DNA of 64,000 nucleotides from Candidatus Cloacimonadota bacterium (GTDB taxonomy: Bacteria; Muiribacteriota; UBA6191). This document shows, one piece after another, positions 8,841 to 18,217 of the stretch (the first letter of the stretch is position 1; each line of letters begins with the position of its first letter). Under the pieces are notes generated by a model that ran no database searches, had not been told where the DNA came from, and saw only the letters and a list, made by a program, of their open reading frames with translations. The DNA is taken from assembly GCA_023954715.1 (NCBI GenBank), contig JAGSHD010000006.1:216064-280063 (forward strand), written 5' to 3'. Both the position numbers and the translations under genes were made by a program.

Positions 8841-10427
8841 ATGAAACATATTTCTAAAATTTCTCTCTTTTGTATTTTTGCAATTAGCGCATGTAATACC
8901 ATCAGCTTTTGCGAAGACTCTGAAGAAAGTTCAAAACTAAAATATCTTGAACTCCGAGGATTAAATTATGATTACGTTCATTTTTATAAAAAAAGTGAAG
9001 ATCACAAGGACAAAGAAGAGTATCAAAAAAGTCAAGAAAACGCTCTTCAATATAAAAAGAAACTAAATAGTTATTTAATTAAGTCTCCTGGTATAAAATC
9101 ACTTCAAGATCCTAATGGTTATTTCTCATCAGATGATAAATTAGGTTTTAACCCTCTAAAAGAAGAGTCTATCAATTCGATCTTTAAGGCAAAACCTTAC
9201 CTGGTTGAAAATGGGAGTCATTTTTTTGTCTCAAAACAAAAGGATGAGTTTTCTGATTTGGATATTCAAGAGCCTAAAGAGCTTGAAGAAGTGGCTGGAT
9301 TTTCAGATAATGATTTTGAACTTCAAATTGATGAAGGGTCTTTTGCCTTTGATGAAGACGGCCTTCCCATTGTACAAAGTGATAACTCTAGTGATTTTAC
9401 AGCTAAAAGCTTTTCAGGAGAAGACATAGGAGGTTCTGATGCATCTCAAAGTCAAAATTTACAATCCAATGACCGCTCAACTGATGATCAAGATCAATCT
9501 GAACTAGAAGATCCAACAAACCCTAAGCAAATTCGATTTAATAAAGGAGTCCATCGCCTACACAATGGAGTGGAGCGTATAACCAAATCCATAAAACATT
9601 TAAATATAGCCATGAAAAGGTACAAAGACTATATTAACTCTGAGAATGTCCATCCAGATAAGGTTACCCTAATGAGAGATCGCCTTCAAATGCATATATC
9701 TCGACTACATAGAGTGAATGGTGTACTAAAGGGATATAATCATGGCTTAACTGTAGCCGGAAGAAACAACGACCTAGAAGGTTTGCAACAATTACATAAA
9801 ATTCATAAACATCAACTCGCTACTGAAAACCTCTTAGACAACGAGACCCAAAACTTTGAAAGACTCATGGAAGAAACTGGTAACGCTTATCGTTTTATTC
9901 CACCAGAGTCAATTGATACGGCCTTTGTCCCTAAAGACCAAGAAAATAATAGACCAACGGACTCCTTTGGCGTACCTGTAGCTCCTGATAGCAATGGTCC
10001 TATACAACAAAATAACGACGGACCCTTTCAAAGGCCACCTGTTGAGGCAAACGATGGATGGGCTCCTGGACAAACTAAACCAGGCACTGGCAAGCCTAAT
10101 GTAGACATAGGTATTAGCGACACTGTAATCAAACCTCTTCCTGTAAATCCTGACGACCGAGAAATGAGTGGCCAAAAGCCAGGCAACCTTAATCTCACTG
10201 TTCAGCCGCCTAATGGGCCAAATATTGGGACTACTATAGTTCCAAACCCCAACGTAGTAGCCCCTCAACCAGCAGTTACAGCTGGTGGACAACAAAAACC
10301 AAATCCTATTCCTCCCACTAAACCAAATGTAGACAACAGTGATCAAGGTAATAATTCTGGTAAAATTCCTTGTTTGTGGTGGCCTGGTAAACTTATGGGT
10401 AGACCTAAACCATCTACCTGCATTTAA
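8841..10427 (+). CDS. Secreted or lipid-anchored protein with helical middle and Pro/Asn-rich tail
   Basis: An upstream in-frame TTG exists at 8820, but ATG 8841 with GGATAA before it gives a clean signal peptide (MKHISKISLFCIFAISAC), so I start there (528 aa). ISAC fits a lipobox, which would make it a lipoprotein; signal peptidase I cleavage a little later is the alternative. Residues to about 230 are acidic and Ser/Asp-rich. The middle (about 230-345) is helical and rich in His, Arg and Lys with heptad-like spacing, and is likely coiled coil. From about 365 on it is Pro/Asn/Gly-rich and probably disordered, ending with two Cys. No known domain is recognised. It lies between the pseudopilin genes and a cyclase gene, separated from the former by its own promoter. 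Confidence 0.65.
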   Translation: MKHISKISLFCIFAISACNTISFCEDSEESSKLKYLELRGLNYDYVHFYKKSEDHKDKEEYQKSQENALQYKKKLNSYLIKSPGIKSLQDPNGYFSSDDKLGFNPLKEESINSIFKAKPYLVENGSHFFVSKQKDEFSDLDIQEPKELEEVAGFSDNDFELQIDEGSFAFDEDGLPIVQSDNSSDFTAKSFSGEDIGGSDASQSQNLQSNDRSTDDQDQSELEDPTNPKQIRFNKGVHRLHNGVERITKSIKHLNIAMKRYKDYINSENVHPDKVTLMRDRLQMHISRLHRVNGVLKGYNHGLTVAGRNNDLEGLQQLHKIHKHQLATENLLDNETQNFERLMEETGNAYRFIPPESIDTAFVPKDQENNRPTDSFGVPVAPDSNGPIQQNNDGPFQRPPVEANDGWAPGQTKPGTGKPNVDIGISDTVIKPLPVNPDDREMSGQKPGNLNLTVQPPNGPNIGTTIVPNPNVVAPQPAVTAGGQQKPNPIPPTKPNVDNSDQGNNSGKIPCLWWPGKLMGRPKPSTCI

Positions 10428-10437
10428 AGGATAATTT

Positions 10438-12504
10438 TTGCAAAATAAAACTTACAAGTTAACTATTTTAGTTACAATCATAATATACTCCATTTTATCC
10501 TTAAATATTCCTTTAGTTAGTGAACTCTCTTGGATGTGGGCTGACTTTAAAACCAGTCAGAGAAACTCCAATACCAAAATGACTTTCAATGAAATAGCTG
10601 TTGTCTCCATCGACGATGAGTCTCTATCTCAAATTCCAGAGAAATACCCTTGGAATCGAAGAAGAATGGCTAAAGTTATTCATCAACTCAAACAATCTGA
10701 AAGTAAATTAATCATTTTAGATGAATATATACAGTCTCCCTCCTCTATTGACCCATCTCAAGATGAAATTTTAGCAAGTGTATTTCTACATGCTAAAAAT
10801 GTACTAACACAAAATAATTTAAGGCGTTTTATAAATCATACGGGCCAAGACAAAGTTCAAATTTCTCCTCCTATTCCTATGATTAAAAGATCAGCCAAAA
10901 GTCTTGGTTTTGTAGACTTTAAAAAAGATAGCTTTTTAAGACTTAGAAAACTATCTATGATGGTCAAAACTAAAGAGTCTCAACATCAGTCTCTTTTGCT
11001 AGCAATTTTAAGTCAACTTAACTATTATCCGAAGATAATCAATCATAGTTTACAGTTTAAAAAAGATGACTCTTTAGTAAAAATTCCTTTGGATTCAAAT
11101 GATAATTTACTTGTAGATTTATTCAATGTTAATCCTAAAAATCAAAATATTAAAGATTTACCCTTTCCTGTTTACTCCTTTGTAGATATTCAAGAAAACA
11201 GAGTCTCTCCATCAAAATTAAAAGATAAAATAGTTTTTATCATTGAAAGTAATGATCAATCTTCACAACTTGCCCAAACTCAGATGAACTTAATCCTATC
11301 CAAAGGACTTATCTCAGCCAATCTTCTCGGTAACTTATTACATTCTCATGCAATTACACCAGCAAGTCGGCTTAGTTTTCATATTATCTTGTTTTTATCA
11401 TTATTGTTGTCTATATCCTTGGCTATTAAAGCATCTCCTTTACTTTTTAACTGTTACCAATTTGTCCTTCCTATAATTTTGCTTCCGCTAGATTACTTTA
11501 TTTATAGTTCATTAAACTCTCAATCACACTTGTTGATAGCTGTACTGGCTAATTTCTTATTTTGGTTATTGTATAACACAATTAAATATTTTCAAGAGCG
11601 AGCAGAAAAAGCAGAAATCAGAAATGCATTCTCTCATTATGTTACTGCCTCAGTGGTAAATGAAATTTTAAAAGATACAAGCCAACTAAAACTCGGTGGT
11701 GAAAGAAAAGAGCTTACTGTATTCTTTTCAGATATCGCTGGTTTTACTAATATCTCAGAGAGACTAGAGATTGAGAGATTAGTCATACTTTTAAATGACT
11801 ACCTAACAGCCATGACAGATAATATTATCATTCAAAATAAAGGTATGTTGGATAAGTATGAAGGTGATGCCATCATGGCAGTCTTTGGCGCACCTATTAA
11901 CAACAAAACTCATGCTATTCAAGCCTGTAAATCAGCGTTAGATAATCAGAGGATCCTAAAAGAAGAGTTATGGCCACGATGGAAGGTCGCTGGTTTTCCT
12001 TTGTTTACTGTAAGGATAGGAATCAATACAGGCCCCATGATTGTTGGCAATATGGGCTCAAAATCTAGATTTGATTATACTGTCATTGGAGACAATGTAA
12101 ATCTTGGCTCTAGGCTTGAAAGCTTAAACAAAGTATATCAAACAGATATTTTAATTTCTGAATCAACTTATCAGTTAGTCAAAGATGATATGAGATGTCG
12201 AATGATAGATTTAGTAAGAGTGAAGGGAAAACGTATCCCAGTTCGAGTTTATGAGTTAATTTCATTTAAAAACACCTCTTCAGATGCCATCAACGAGTTT
12301 ATAAGTACCTACGAACGAGCATTTGAACACTACGAAAAACAAGAGTTTCAACAAGCTATAACTATACTTGGAGAGATTAAGACTTCTTGTAGGCCAAAAG
12401 ACGGTGCCAGTAAAGTTTTATTGGCTCGATGCCAGAGGTATGTAAACAATCCCCCACCAGAAGATTGGGATTGCGTTTTTGAAGCCAAAGATGACGAAGA
12501 TTAA
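10438..12504 (+). CDS. CHASE2-domain class III adenylate cyclase
   Basis: 688 aa, TTG start at 10438 with AAAGG seven bases upstream. An N-terminal membrane helix is followed by an extracytoplasmic CHASE2 sensor (about 30-310; typical IAVVSIDDESL and PWNRRRMAKVI motifs), then three hydrophobic segments (about 315-385), and a cytoplasmic nucleotidyl cyclase domain (about 420-610). Asp432 (FFSDIAGFT) and Asp477 (YEGDAIMAVFG) are the metal ligands. Lys473, just before the second, is the residue that selects ATP in class III enzymes, so the product should be cAMP. NVNLGSRLE carries the transition-state Asn/Arg. A short TPR-like tail follows. It starts 10 bases after the Pro-rich secreted protein and is probably cotranscribed. 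The sensed signal is unknown. Confidence 0.92.
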   Translation: MQNKTYKLTILVTIIIYSILSLNIPLVSELSWMWADFKTSQRNSNTKMTFNEIAVVSIDDESLSQIPEKYPWNRRRMAKVIHQLKQSESKLIILDEYIQSPSSIDPSQDEILASVFLHAKNVLTQNNLRRFINHTGQDKVQISPPIPMIKRSAKSLGFVDFKKDSFLRLRKLSMMVKTKESQHQSLLLAILSQLNYYPKIINHSLQFKKDDSLVKIPLDSNDNLLVDLFNVNPKNQNIKDLPFPVYSFVDIQENRVSPSKLKDKIVFIIESNDQSSQLAQTQMNLILSKGLISANLLGNLLHSHAITPASRLSFHIILFLSLLLSISLAIKASPLLFNCYQFVLPIILLPLDYFIYSSLNSQSHLLIAVLANFLFWLLYNTIKYFQERAEKAEIRNAFSHYVTASVVNEILKDTSQLKLGGERKELTVFFSDIAGFTNISERLEIERLVILLNDYLTAMTDNIIIQNKGMLDKYEGDAIMAVFGAPINNKTHAIQACKSALDNQRILKEELWPRWKVAGFPLFTVRIGINTGPMIVGNMGSKSRFDYTVIGDNVNLGSRLESLNKVYQTDILISESTYQLVKDDMRCRMIDLVRVKGKRIPVRVYELISFKNTSSDAINEFISTYERAFEHYEKQEFQQAITILGEIKTSCRPKDGASKVLLARCQRYVNNPPPEDWDCVFEAKDDED

Positions 12505-13230
12505 CTATTTTTTGGGATAATTTGGTTTCGCTTCTGGTGGATTGTTCCATGAAAAACCCTCTACATCATGAGTTTTTCTTCCTAAAAACTCACTATGGCA
12601 ATAGAGGCCAGGTACACTTTCATATCTCAAATACTCATCAGCAAAAGTTGAAAAACGACCAATAATTGAGTTGCTCATACCACTATCGATGCACTCTATT
12701 CCCAACTCTTGTGAAAACAAAACTTTTAACCCTAAATCTGAAAACTGAAAATAATTACTAGGCCGCTCATGAGAAGAATGAGAAAAGTGAGTTTCAACAA
12801 ATACAAAGCCCCCCACCTTTAAGAGCTTAACCATTTCTGAAGCTACAAGCCAAGGCATCGAAAAGTGTTCAAAACTTGCGCTAGAGTATATTAAATCAAA
12901 TTTTTCATCCTCAGAAAAATATTGTGATAATCGATGAGCGTCACCAACAATATCTACATTTTTTCCCTCAATACAATCAAAACCAATATATTCTGCTCGA
13001 GTAAAGCTTTGTTTGGCAAGGGAGCACCCTGTTACTGCCCTACTTCCGATTTCAAGGACTCTAAAACCCTCTTTATTAGACAGAGTTAATAAGTACTTTT
13101 CCCAATCTTGATGGGCTACATATTTGGGAGGCTGTACATCGTGGCATAAATAGTCCTGATCAAAGATGGACTCTATAAAACGAGATAACCTTAATATTAA
13201 ATATATTACTTTTTTTATGAAATTTTTCAT
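12505..13230 (-). CDS. SAM-dependent class I methyltransferase
   Basis: 241 aa. Motif I is VLEIGSRAVTGCS, the acidic motif II is YIGFDCIEG, and motif IV-like FDLIYSSASFEHF precedes the LLKVGGFVFVETHF strand-turn; this is the Rossmann-like pattern of the Methyltransf_11/25 group. No signal peptide is seen; the first 20 residues are hydrophobic-basic and may be peripheral. The substrate cannot be told from sequence; neighbours for envelope glycans (GtrA-like gene downstream) make a sugar or lipid target possible. Its stop directly abuts the stop of the convergent cyclase gene, with no terminator between them. Confidence 0.8.
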   Translation of the reverse strand: MKNFIKKVIYLILRLSRFIESIFDQDYLCHDVQPPKYVAHQDWEKYLLTLSNKEGFRVLEIGSRAVTGCSLAKQSFTRAEYIGFDCIEGKNVDIVGDAHRLSQYFSEDEKFDLIYSSASFEHFSMPWLVASEMVKLLKVGGFVFVETHFSHSSHERPSNYFQFSDLGLKVLFSQELGIECIDSGMSNSIIGRFSTFADEYLRYESVPGLYCHSEFLGRKTHDVEGFSWNNPPEAKPNYPKK

Positions 13231-13375
13231 TAGCGGGATATAATCTATACAAAATAGGATAATTCGATTGTTTGTTCGTATTTTTCTAGTAAATCATTTA
13301 AAATCAAAACGAGTCAATAGAATATTTCTATTTAAAGGCTCTGATCTGAATCTTTTACACTTTATAAACATCTAA

Positions 13376-13792
13376 ATGAAAAAGTTAAATCAAAAGTTTA
13401 AAACTAGCTTTGCTCCATATTTTCTAGTGTGCATTGTAGCCTTTCTTTTGGACGCATCATCTCTACTTATATTAGTGCATGTTTTTCAATTTGGTATTTA
13501 TCAAGCCGAAGTTATTGGACTTTTAGTTGGTAATACCAGCAATTATCTTCTTGCCACTCGTTTTGCTTTTACTGATTCCAAATATGACAATAAACTCAAA
13601 GAGTTTTTATATTATCTATGCTTTGGAATGCTCTCTTATCCATTTCACCACCTAGCACTACGTTTTAGTAATGCCTACATAGGAGTAGAGTATTTAGCAT
13701 TTAGTAAAGTCGTCGCTGTGTTAGTTAGTTTTTCTATCACTTATCTTCTTCGAAAATCTATACTTTTTCCTGACAAAGAGACTTCAAACTAA
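13376..13792 (+). CDS. GtrA-like membrane protein
   Basis: 138 aa with four hydrophobic segments, matching the size and topology of the GtrA family (PF04138 type). These proteins are thought to flip or assist undecaprenyl-phosphate-linked sugars in cell-surface polysaccharide synthesis. An N-terminal FLLDASSLLIL helix, an NTSNYLLATRFAF loop and a basic C-terminus (LLRKSILFPDK) are the recognisable parts. ATG 13376 is chosen. A TATAAT lies at 13239-13244, more than 100 bases upstream, and could be its -10. No glycosyltransferase partner is directly adjacent. Confidence 0.75.
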   Translation: MKKLNQKFKTSFAPYFLVCIVAFLLDASSLLILVHVFQFGIYQAEVIGLLVGNTSNYLLATRFAFTDSKYDNKLKEFLYYLCFGMLSYPFHHLALRFSNAYIGVEYLAFSKVVAVLVSFSITYLLRKSILFPDKETSN

Positions 13793-13898
13793 CAAATCAA
13801 ATCCATTTCAGCTCGCTCTTGTTTAACTCTTAAAAATCACCTAAAAAATGATATATTATAATATTGATTGATTACCTCGACTTCTCGATTTTTCAAAT

Positions 13899-14480
13899 AT
13901 GTTATATCCAATCATATTAAGATCAATTCAATTTTTATCAGAAACTCCTTGTTCTCAAAATAAACGTGACAAAGAAATAAAAATCTACTCAGAGTTTCCT
14001 AAAAATCTGTTTGTATCCATATTACTTTTAATTTTTTTGATTGTTTTAGTATCCCTTTTTATCCAGTTATCTATTATGGTATATAGTGCCATATCTATTG
14101 GAGAACTCCCCTTTACTCAAGAGTCCCTACCCTACTTACTAGCTTATTGCTTGGTGAACCTTCTATTTTTGGCTCATCTTTGCTTGTATTTTGGCTATAA
14201 AGAAGAAATTGTTTTTTCTGATGATAGCGTATTTATTCAACACGGTTATTTTTCATTTTTCGAAAGAACAATTTTAAACAAAGATCAATTGATGTTTTCC
14301 TCTGTAAAAGAAAATTTCATCGGAAATCAACACATCAAATTATACTATTGCTCTTCTGCAAAAGCGCTCAATAAATCTCACCTCAAAGAAGCCGACATTG
14401 ATACAATAATAGTAGGAACCTACTTGGTAGAAGATCAAATAGAAACCATTAGTCAAATGATTAAACGACTATCCTTCTAA
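13899..14480 (+). CDS. Membrane protein with possible PH-like C-terminal domain, unknown function
   Basis: 193 aa. Two strong hydrophobic segments (about residues 32-62 and 80-103) are followed by a soluble part containing IVFSDDSVFIQHGYFSFFE. That is a strand pattern like the bacterial PH (bPH2/YdbT-type) domains, which follow a pair of membrane helices. The family is a suggestion only. No ribosome site is strong at ATG 13899. It lies between the GtrA-like gene and the lysine operon, with about 100 bases before and 157 after. Confidence 0.5.
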   Translation: MLYPIILRSIQFLSETPCSQNKRDKEIKIYSEFPKNLFVSILLLIFLIVLVSLFIQLSIMVYSAISIGELPFTQESLPYLLAYCLVNLLFLAHLCLYFGYKEEIVFSDDSVFIQHGYFSFFERTILNKDQLMFSSVKENFIGNQHIKLYYCSSAKALNKSHLKEADIDTIIVGTYLVEDQIETISQMIKRLSF

Positions 14481-14593
14481 TAAACAATACACTTTCTTTC
14501 TTTATTCAAACAGTCTTGAGACTTCTATTGTCATTTTCATTAAATTAGACTAATGTATTTTCAATAATTTACATCACGCTCAATCTTGCATAC

Positions 14594-14602
14594 TGTTATA
14601 AT
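14594..14602 (+). promoter_or_regulatory. Extended -10 promoter of the lysine-degradation operon
   Basis: TGTTATAAT is a perfect extended -10 (TGn plus TATAAT at 14597-14602). The -35 at the proper distance is poor (TCACGC); TTTACA at 14568-14573 is 23 bases away and too far. An extended -10 often works without a good -35. The expected start is near 14609, giving a leader of about 30 bases with AGGA before ATG 14638. Confidence 0.6.
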
Positions 14603-14637
14603 TTCCAACAGCATGTATTGAAATATAGGACTGAACC

Positions 14638-15684
14638 ATGAATAAAAGTAACTATTGTCCATTTGGGACTCACAGAGTCATTAGCCCTGACAACGCCTTG
14701 CCACAAAACGCAGAAAAAGTAGATAACTCTCTACCCATTAAAGACAATGAAATACTACTTGATGTTGAGGTCTTAAATATAGACTCTGCTTCGTTTTATC
14801 AAATGATGACAGCCTGTGATCACGCTATTGAAAGTGTTGGAGAAAGAATTCTAAAAACAGTTGAAACAAGAGGTAAACAACACAACCCAGTTACTGGTTC
14901 AGGTGGAATGCTTCTAGGTACCGTCAAAGAGATGGGCCCAAACTATGAAAACAGAGACAATTTGAAAGTTGGAGACAGGGTTGCAACTCTTGTTTCTTTA
15001 TCACTTACTCCATTATTTTTAGATAAAATCATCAAAATTCATCCGCATAAAGATCAAGTTGAAGTGCAAGGTCACGCTATATTGTTTTCTAGCTCTATTA
15101 TTTCTAAATTACCAAATGATATGAACGACTCATTGGCTTTAGCAATTCTTGATGTATGTGGTGCACCAGCTCAAACTAAAAGATTAGTAAAAAAAGATTT
15201 TACTGTTGTTGTATTGGGTGCTGGAGGTAAATCTGGTACTTTATGCCTAGCTCAAGCACGAGAAATCCTACAAGATACAGGTAAACTAATTGCTATAGAG
15301 CCTTTCGATAATGGTGTAAAACGCCTTGAACATTTAGGGTTTTGTGATCATGTGATCCAATTGGATGCTAAAAACCCTGTAGATGTATTTCATGCTGTTC
15401 AAAAGGTAACTAACGATGAAATGGCTGACCTAGTCATTAATTGTGCTAATGTTCCTGATACCGAAATGGCTTCTATACTTAGTTCTAAACTTGATGGAAT
15501 TGTATATTTGTTTTCTATGGCAACTACTTTTACAAAAGCAGCCCTTGGAGCTGAGGGAGTACGATCTGATGCTACAATTATAGTTGGAAATGGTTATGCA
15601 CCAAATCATGCTGAATGCGCTTTGGATGTGGTACGTAATAATCCAAATATTAAAGAGCTCTTTGAAACTGTTTATAGCGGATAG
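14638..15684 (+). CDS. kdd: L-erythro-3,5-diaminohexanoate dehydrogenase
   Basis: 348 aa, the usual length. It oxidises 3,5-diaminohexanoate to 3-keto-5-aminohexanoate with NAD(P)+ and release of ammonia, the step after lysine 5,6-aminomutase. The Rossmann dinucleotide motif VVVLGAGGKSG is visible near residue 195. The N-terminal CPFGTHRVI segment and the fold resemble medium-chain dehydrogenases, as in characterised Kdd. Ribosome site AGGA seven bases before ATG. First gene of the operon; the following kamB, kamC, kamD, kamE, kal and kce supply the rest of the pathway, which makes the assignment firm. Confidence 0.93.
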   Translation: MNKSNYCPFGTHRVISPDNALPQNAEKVDNSLPIKDNEILLDVEVLNIDSASFYQMMTACDHAIESVGERILKTVETRGKQHNPVTGSGGMLLGTVKEMGPNYENRDNLKVGDRVATLVSLSLTPLFLDKIIKIHPHKDQVEVQGHAILFSSSIISKLPNDMNDSLALAILDVCGAPAQTKRLVKKDFTVVVLGAGGKSGTLCLAQAREILQDTGKLIAIEPFDNGVKRLEHLGFCDHVIQLDAKNPVDVFHAVQKVTNDEMADLVINCANVPDTEMASILSSKLDGIVYLFSMATTFTKAALGAEGVRSDATIIVGNGYAPNHAECALDVVRNNPNIKELFETVYSG

Positions 15685-15717
15685 ATTTTAATTTATTTAT
15701 AAGGGGATTCATCAACA

Positions 15718-16677
15718 ATGGTACAGCAAAAGACCATTACATTTTTAGGGTCTGATAAAAATGCTGGAAAGACTACAGCATTTATTTTTTACTTGCGTAG
15801 TTGTCGATCCCCTTTTAAATATATTGTCACCTCAATTGGTATCAATGGAGAGAGTCTCGATGAGTACGAATATCATCAAAAGCCTCAAATTTTATTAAAA
15901 GCTGGACAATATTTTGTAAGTAAGCAATCTAGGTTATCTCAGAGCAATGGTTATTTTGAAACGATTCAAATATTTAACCAACCAAGCTTTAAGGACGTTT
16001 TCGTTTTAGCAAAAGCTACTGTAGATTGCTTTCATGTTTTAGAGGGGCCTAACAGTAAATCGGAAGTACAGCTTTTACAATCCAAACTTGCTGCCTCTCA
16101 TCCATCTTTTTCTTTATTAATCGATGGCTCTATCGATCGCCAGTTTTTGTGTGACCCTTCTGTTAGCGATGAAATTTACTATTCTTTGCTTATTACAAAT
16201 CGTCCTGCTCAACGTTTAAAAGCGAAGCAACTATTAATAACACACCAATTTGAGATTTCTAATTTAGATATTGCCTCAATGCTTCAATCATATAGGGTGA
16301 TCCTCTTTGATCAAAATCAAAATACCATCTATAAAAGTATGAATCATGCTAATTTTGATGATACTCTTTTTGAAAAAATTGAACACAACTTACACCCAAA
16401 CTCTATTCTTTATTTAAACTGCGCCTTAAGCCAAAAACTTTTGAATCATTTGAAAAATAGAAAAATTAAGATTGTACTAAATAATCCTAGCCTTCTAGTC
16501 TCTAATTTATCCAACGAATTGACTATAAATTATCAGATAGAGCTTCTAAAAAAGAGTACAATTAAAAAAGTCTTCATCAAAGAAGACAGTCCAGGTTTTT
16601 TAAAAGAGTTTGACATCCTGCACCACTACAAATTTCACAACTTATTCCAAGAGGAACACCATGAAATTCAATTGTGA
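15718..16677 (+). CDS. kamB: Lysine 5,6-aminomutase reactivase, KamB-like P-loop subunit
   Basis: 319 aa. It starts with a Walker A motif GSDKNAGKTT within the first 22 residues. KamB occurs with the MutS-like KamC in lysine-fermentation clusters and is named as a subunit of a reactivation factor for the B12 enzyme KamDE, which loses activity when cobalamin is damaged. The name here depends largely on the P-loop and on its place directly before kamC and kamDE. AGGGGA lies about ten bases before the ATG. Its last 17 bases overlap the start of kamC. Confidence 0.8.
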   Translation: MVQQKTITFLGSDKNAGKTTAFIFYLRSCRSPFKYIVTSIGINGESLDEYEYHQKPQILLKAGQYFVSKQSRLSQSNGYFETIQIFNQPSFKDVFVLAKATVDCFHVLEGPNSKSEVQLLQSKLAASHPSFSLLIDGSIDRQFLCDPSVSDEIYYSLLITNRPAQRLKAKQLLITHQFEISNLDIASMLQSYRVILFDQNQNTIYKSMNHANFDDTLFEKIEHNLHPNSILYLNCALSQKLLNHLKNRKIKIVLNNPSLLVSNLSNELTINYQIELLKKSTIKKVFIKEDSPGFLKEFDILHHYKFHNLFQEEHHEIQL

Positions 16678-18217
16678 CTATAGCCTTTTTCATCATCAAC
16701 TTCAGCATGACTTTGGCTTTGAAGAATTTTTGAAAAGCCTACAAATCAAAAGTACTTTTTTAGCGAATCATAAGCTAAAAGTGTTAACTAAAAGTCAAGC
16801 GTCTCTCCAATATCAGAAAATCTCAACAGCTTTAGAGCACTTTTCTAAAAACAAATTGCAAAAAATTGTAGAGTATTTTAACCAAATTCCCAATATAGAT
16901 TATATGGATTCTGATGTCTCCAACTCGTCTTTAGATCAGGTTCAATGTAAACAGTTAGCTGAGTTTTGCCTTCTCAACATTAAGATTAAACAAATTGAAG
17001 AGTCTTTTTGCAAACCTACTGTGAGTTTAAACGACCACGATATTTTGAATATATTAAGAGATAATATGCAAGATGACTTTCTTGCATTTAAGACCTCCAA
17101 TAAACTCAGTAAATCTAAGACTGATTTAGAAAAGTGTAACGATAGATACGATTCAGAACTCAAAAGATTCGAAAGCGAAATTTCTCAAAAAACGGGACTT
17201 AAACTATATTATCCTTACAAAAAAGAAGTACAATTTTCGCAAAGTCTTTATGAGTCTGTACGTCAATGTCCTCACCTCACAAGCGAGGTAAAACATGATT
17301 TAATCATTCTTGATTACCAGCCCTCAAGTGAGCTTTTACAAATCATAAATGAGAAAGATTCTTTCTTAGATAACTACAATTTAGAGATTTCAAAAATTCA
17401 AAGTCGTATCAATGCTCTATTACAGCCATATCTTATCAAGTTCTCAAAGTACTTAGAGACTCGAAAGCAAGACCTGCTCATTTACTCATTAAGTTTTTTT
17501 TGCTATCAAAGCCACTTATGCGTCCCAAAATTAATAGATCAAGGACTACAGTTTAACGATGCCAGAATGTTTGCTCTAGCCAAAGACAATATTGATTACA
17601 AACCTCTAAATTTTGAATCTAAATTGGGGGCATCAATATTGTTTGGCGCCAACATGACTGGTAAAACAACAGTTCTCAAAACACTCTATTTTCATTTTTG
17701 CTTAATTCAACTTGGACTACCTCTTCCTGCTTCTTCTGTAGAGTGTTTTTTCCCTAGCGAAGTTTTATTAAAGTTAAAAAACTCTGGTTCGTTGACTAAA
17801 GGCTTAAGTAGTTTTGGAGAAGAAATCGAATTTTGGACTCAAAAGTTTGAAGACAATGCGGTTATTTTATGCGATGAGTTATTTTTGAATACGGAACCTT
17901 CTGCGGGTGAACTCATCTCAAAAGTTTTTTTAGATTATATCAAAACTAAAAATGTCTTTTTTATGTGTAGCTCTCACTATACAAATTTATTTGATTTAGA
18001 TGATATCAAGCTCTTTTATATGAAGAGCTTAGCCAATAATAAAAGCATTGATCGTCACTCCCTTTTAAAGCAAATTCCATTTGAACTTGCACCTCTCAAA
18101 AAAGATGATAAACTGTCTTTACAAAATATGAAAAACGAGGCCATTGAAATGGCTCTATGCTTTGATATACCTCAAAGTATTAAAGATCAACTGAAAGATC
18201 ATTTGAAAGGACAATAA
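16661..18217 (+). CDS. kamC: Lysine 5,6-aminomutase reactivase ATPase, MutS-like KamC
   Basis: 518 aa when started at ATG 16661, which has AGAGGAA just upstream; the longer open frame back to 16610 lies inside kamB without a ribosome site. The C-terminal half is a MutS-type ATPase: Walker A GANMTGKTT (near residue 330), ILCDELF as Walker B, and the VFFMCSSHYTN sensor segment. There is no mismatch-recognition domain and the protein is much shorter than MutS. In lysine-fermentation clusters this protein is paired with KamB as ATPase of the aminomutase reactivation system. Its stop overlaps the kamD ATG by one base. Confidence 0.85.
   Translation: MKFNCDYSLFHHQLQHDFGFEEFLKSLQIKSTFLANHKLKVLTKSQASLQYQKISTALEHFSKNKLQKIVEYFNQIPNIDYMDSDVSNSSLDQVQCKQLAEFCLLNIKIKQIEESFCKPTVSLNDHDILNILRDNMQDDFLAFKTSNKLSKSKTDLEKCNDRYDSELKRFESEISQKTGLKLYYPYKKEVQFSQSLYESVRQCPHLTSEVKHDLIILDYQPSSELLQIINEKDSFLDNYNLEISKIQSRINALLQPYLIKFSKYLETRKQDLLIYSLSFFCYQSHLCVPKLIDQGLQFNDARMFALAKDNIDYKPLNFESKLGASILFGANMTGKTTVLKTLYFHFCLIQLGLPLPASSVECFFPSEVLLKLKNSGSLTKGLSSFGEEIEFWTQKFEDNAVILCDELFLNTEPSAGELISKVFLDYIKTKNVFFMCSSHYTNLFDLDDIKLFYMKSLANNKSIDRHSLLKQIPFELAPLKKDDKLSLQNMKNEAIEMALCFDIPQSIKDQLKDHLKGQ

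Noticed and set aside
9909..10346. 145-codon frame antisense to the Pro-rich protein
   Set aside because: A shadow of the Pro/Asn-rich coding bias on the other strand; no family sequence.
14568..14602. TTTACA...TATAAT as a normal -35/-10 pair for kdd
   Set aside because: The gap is 23 bases, too long; the extended -10 alone is a better explanation.
16661..18217. A true MutS mismatch-repair gene
   Set aside because: Too short, no mismatch-recognition domain, and located between kamB and kamD, where the MutS-like KamC belongs.
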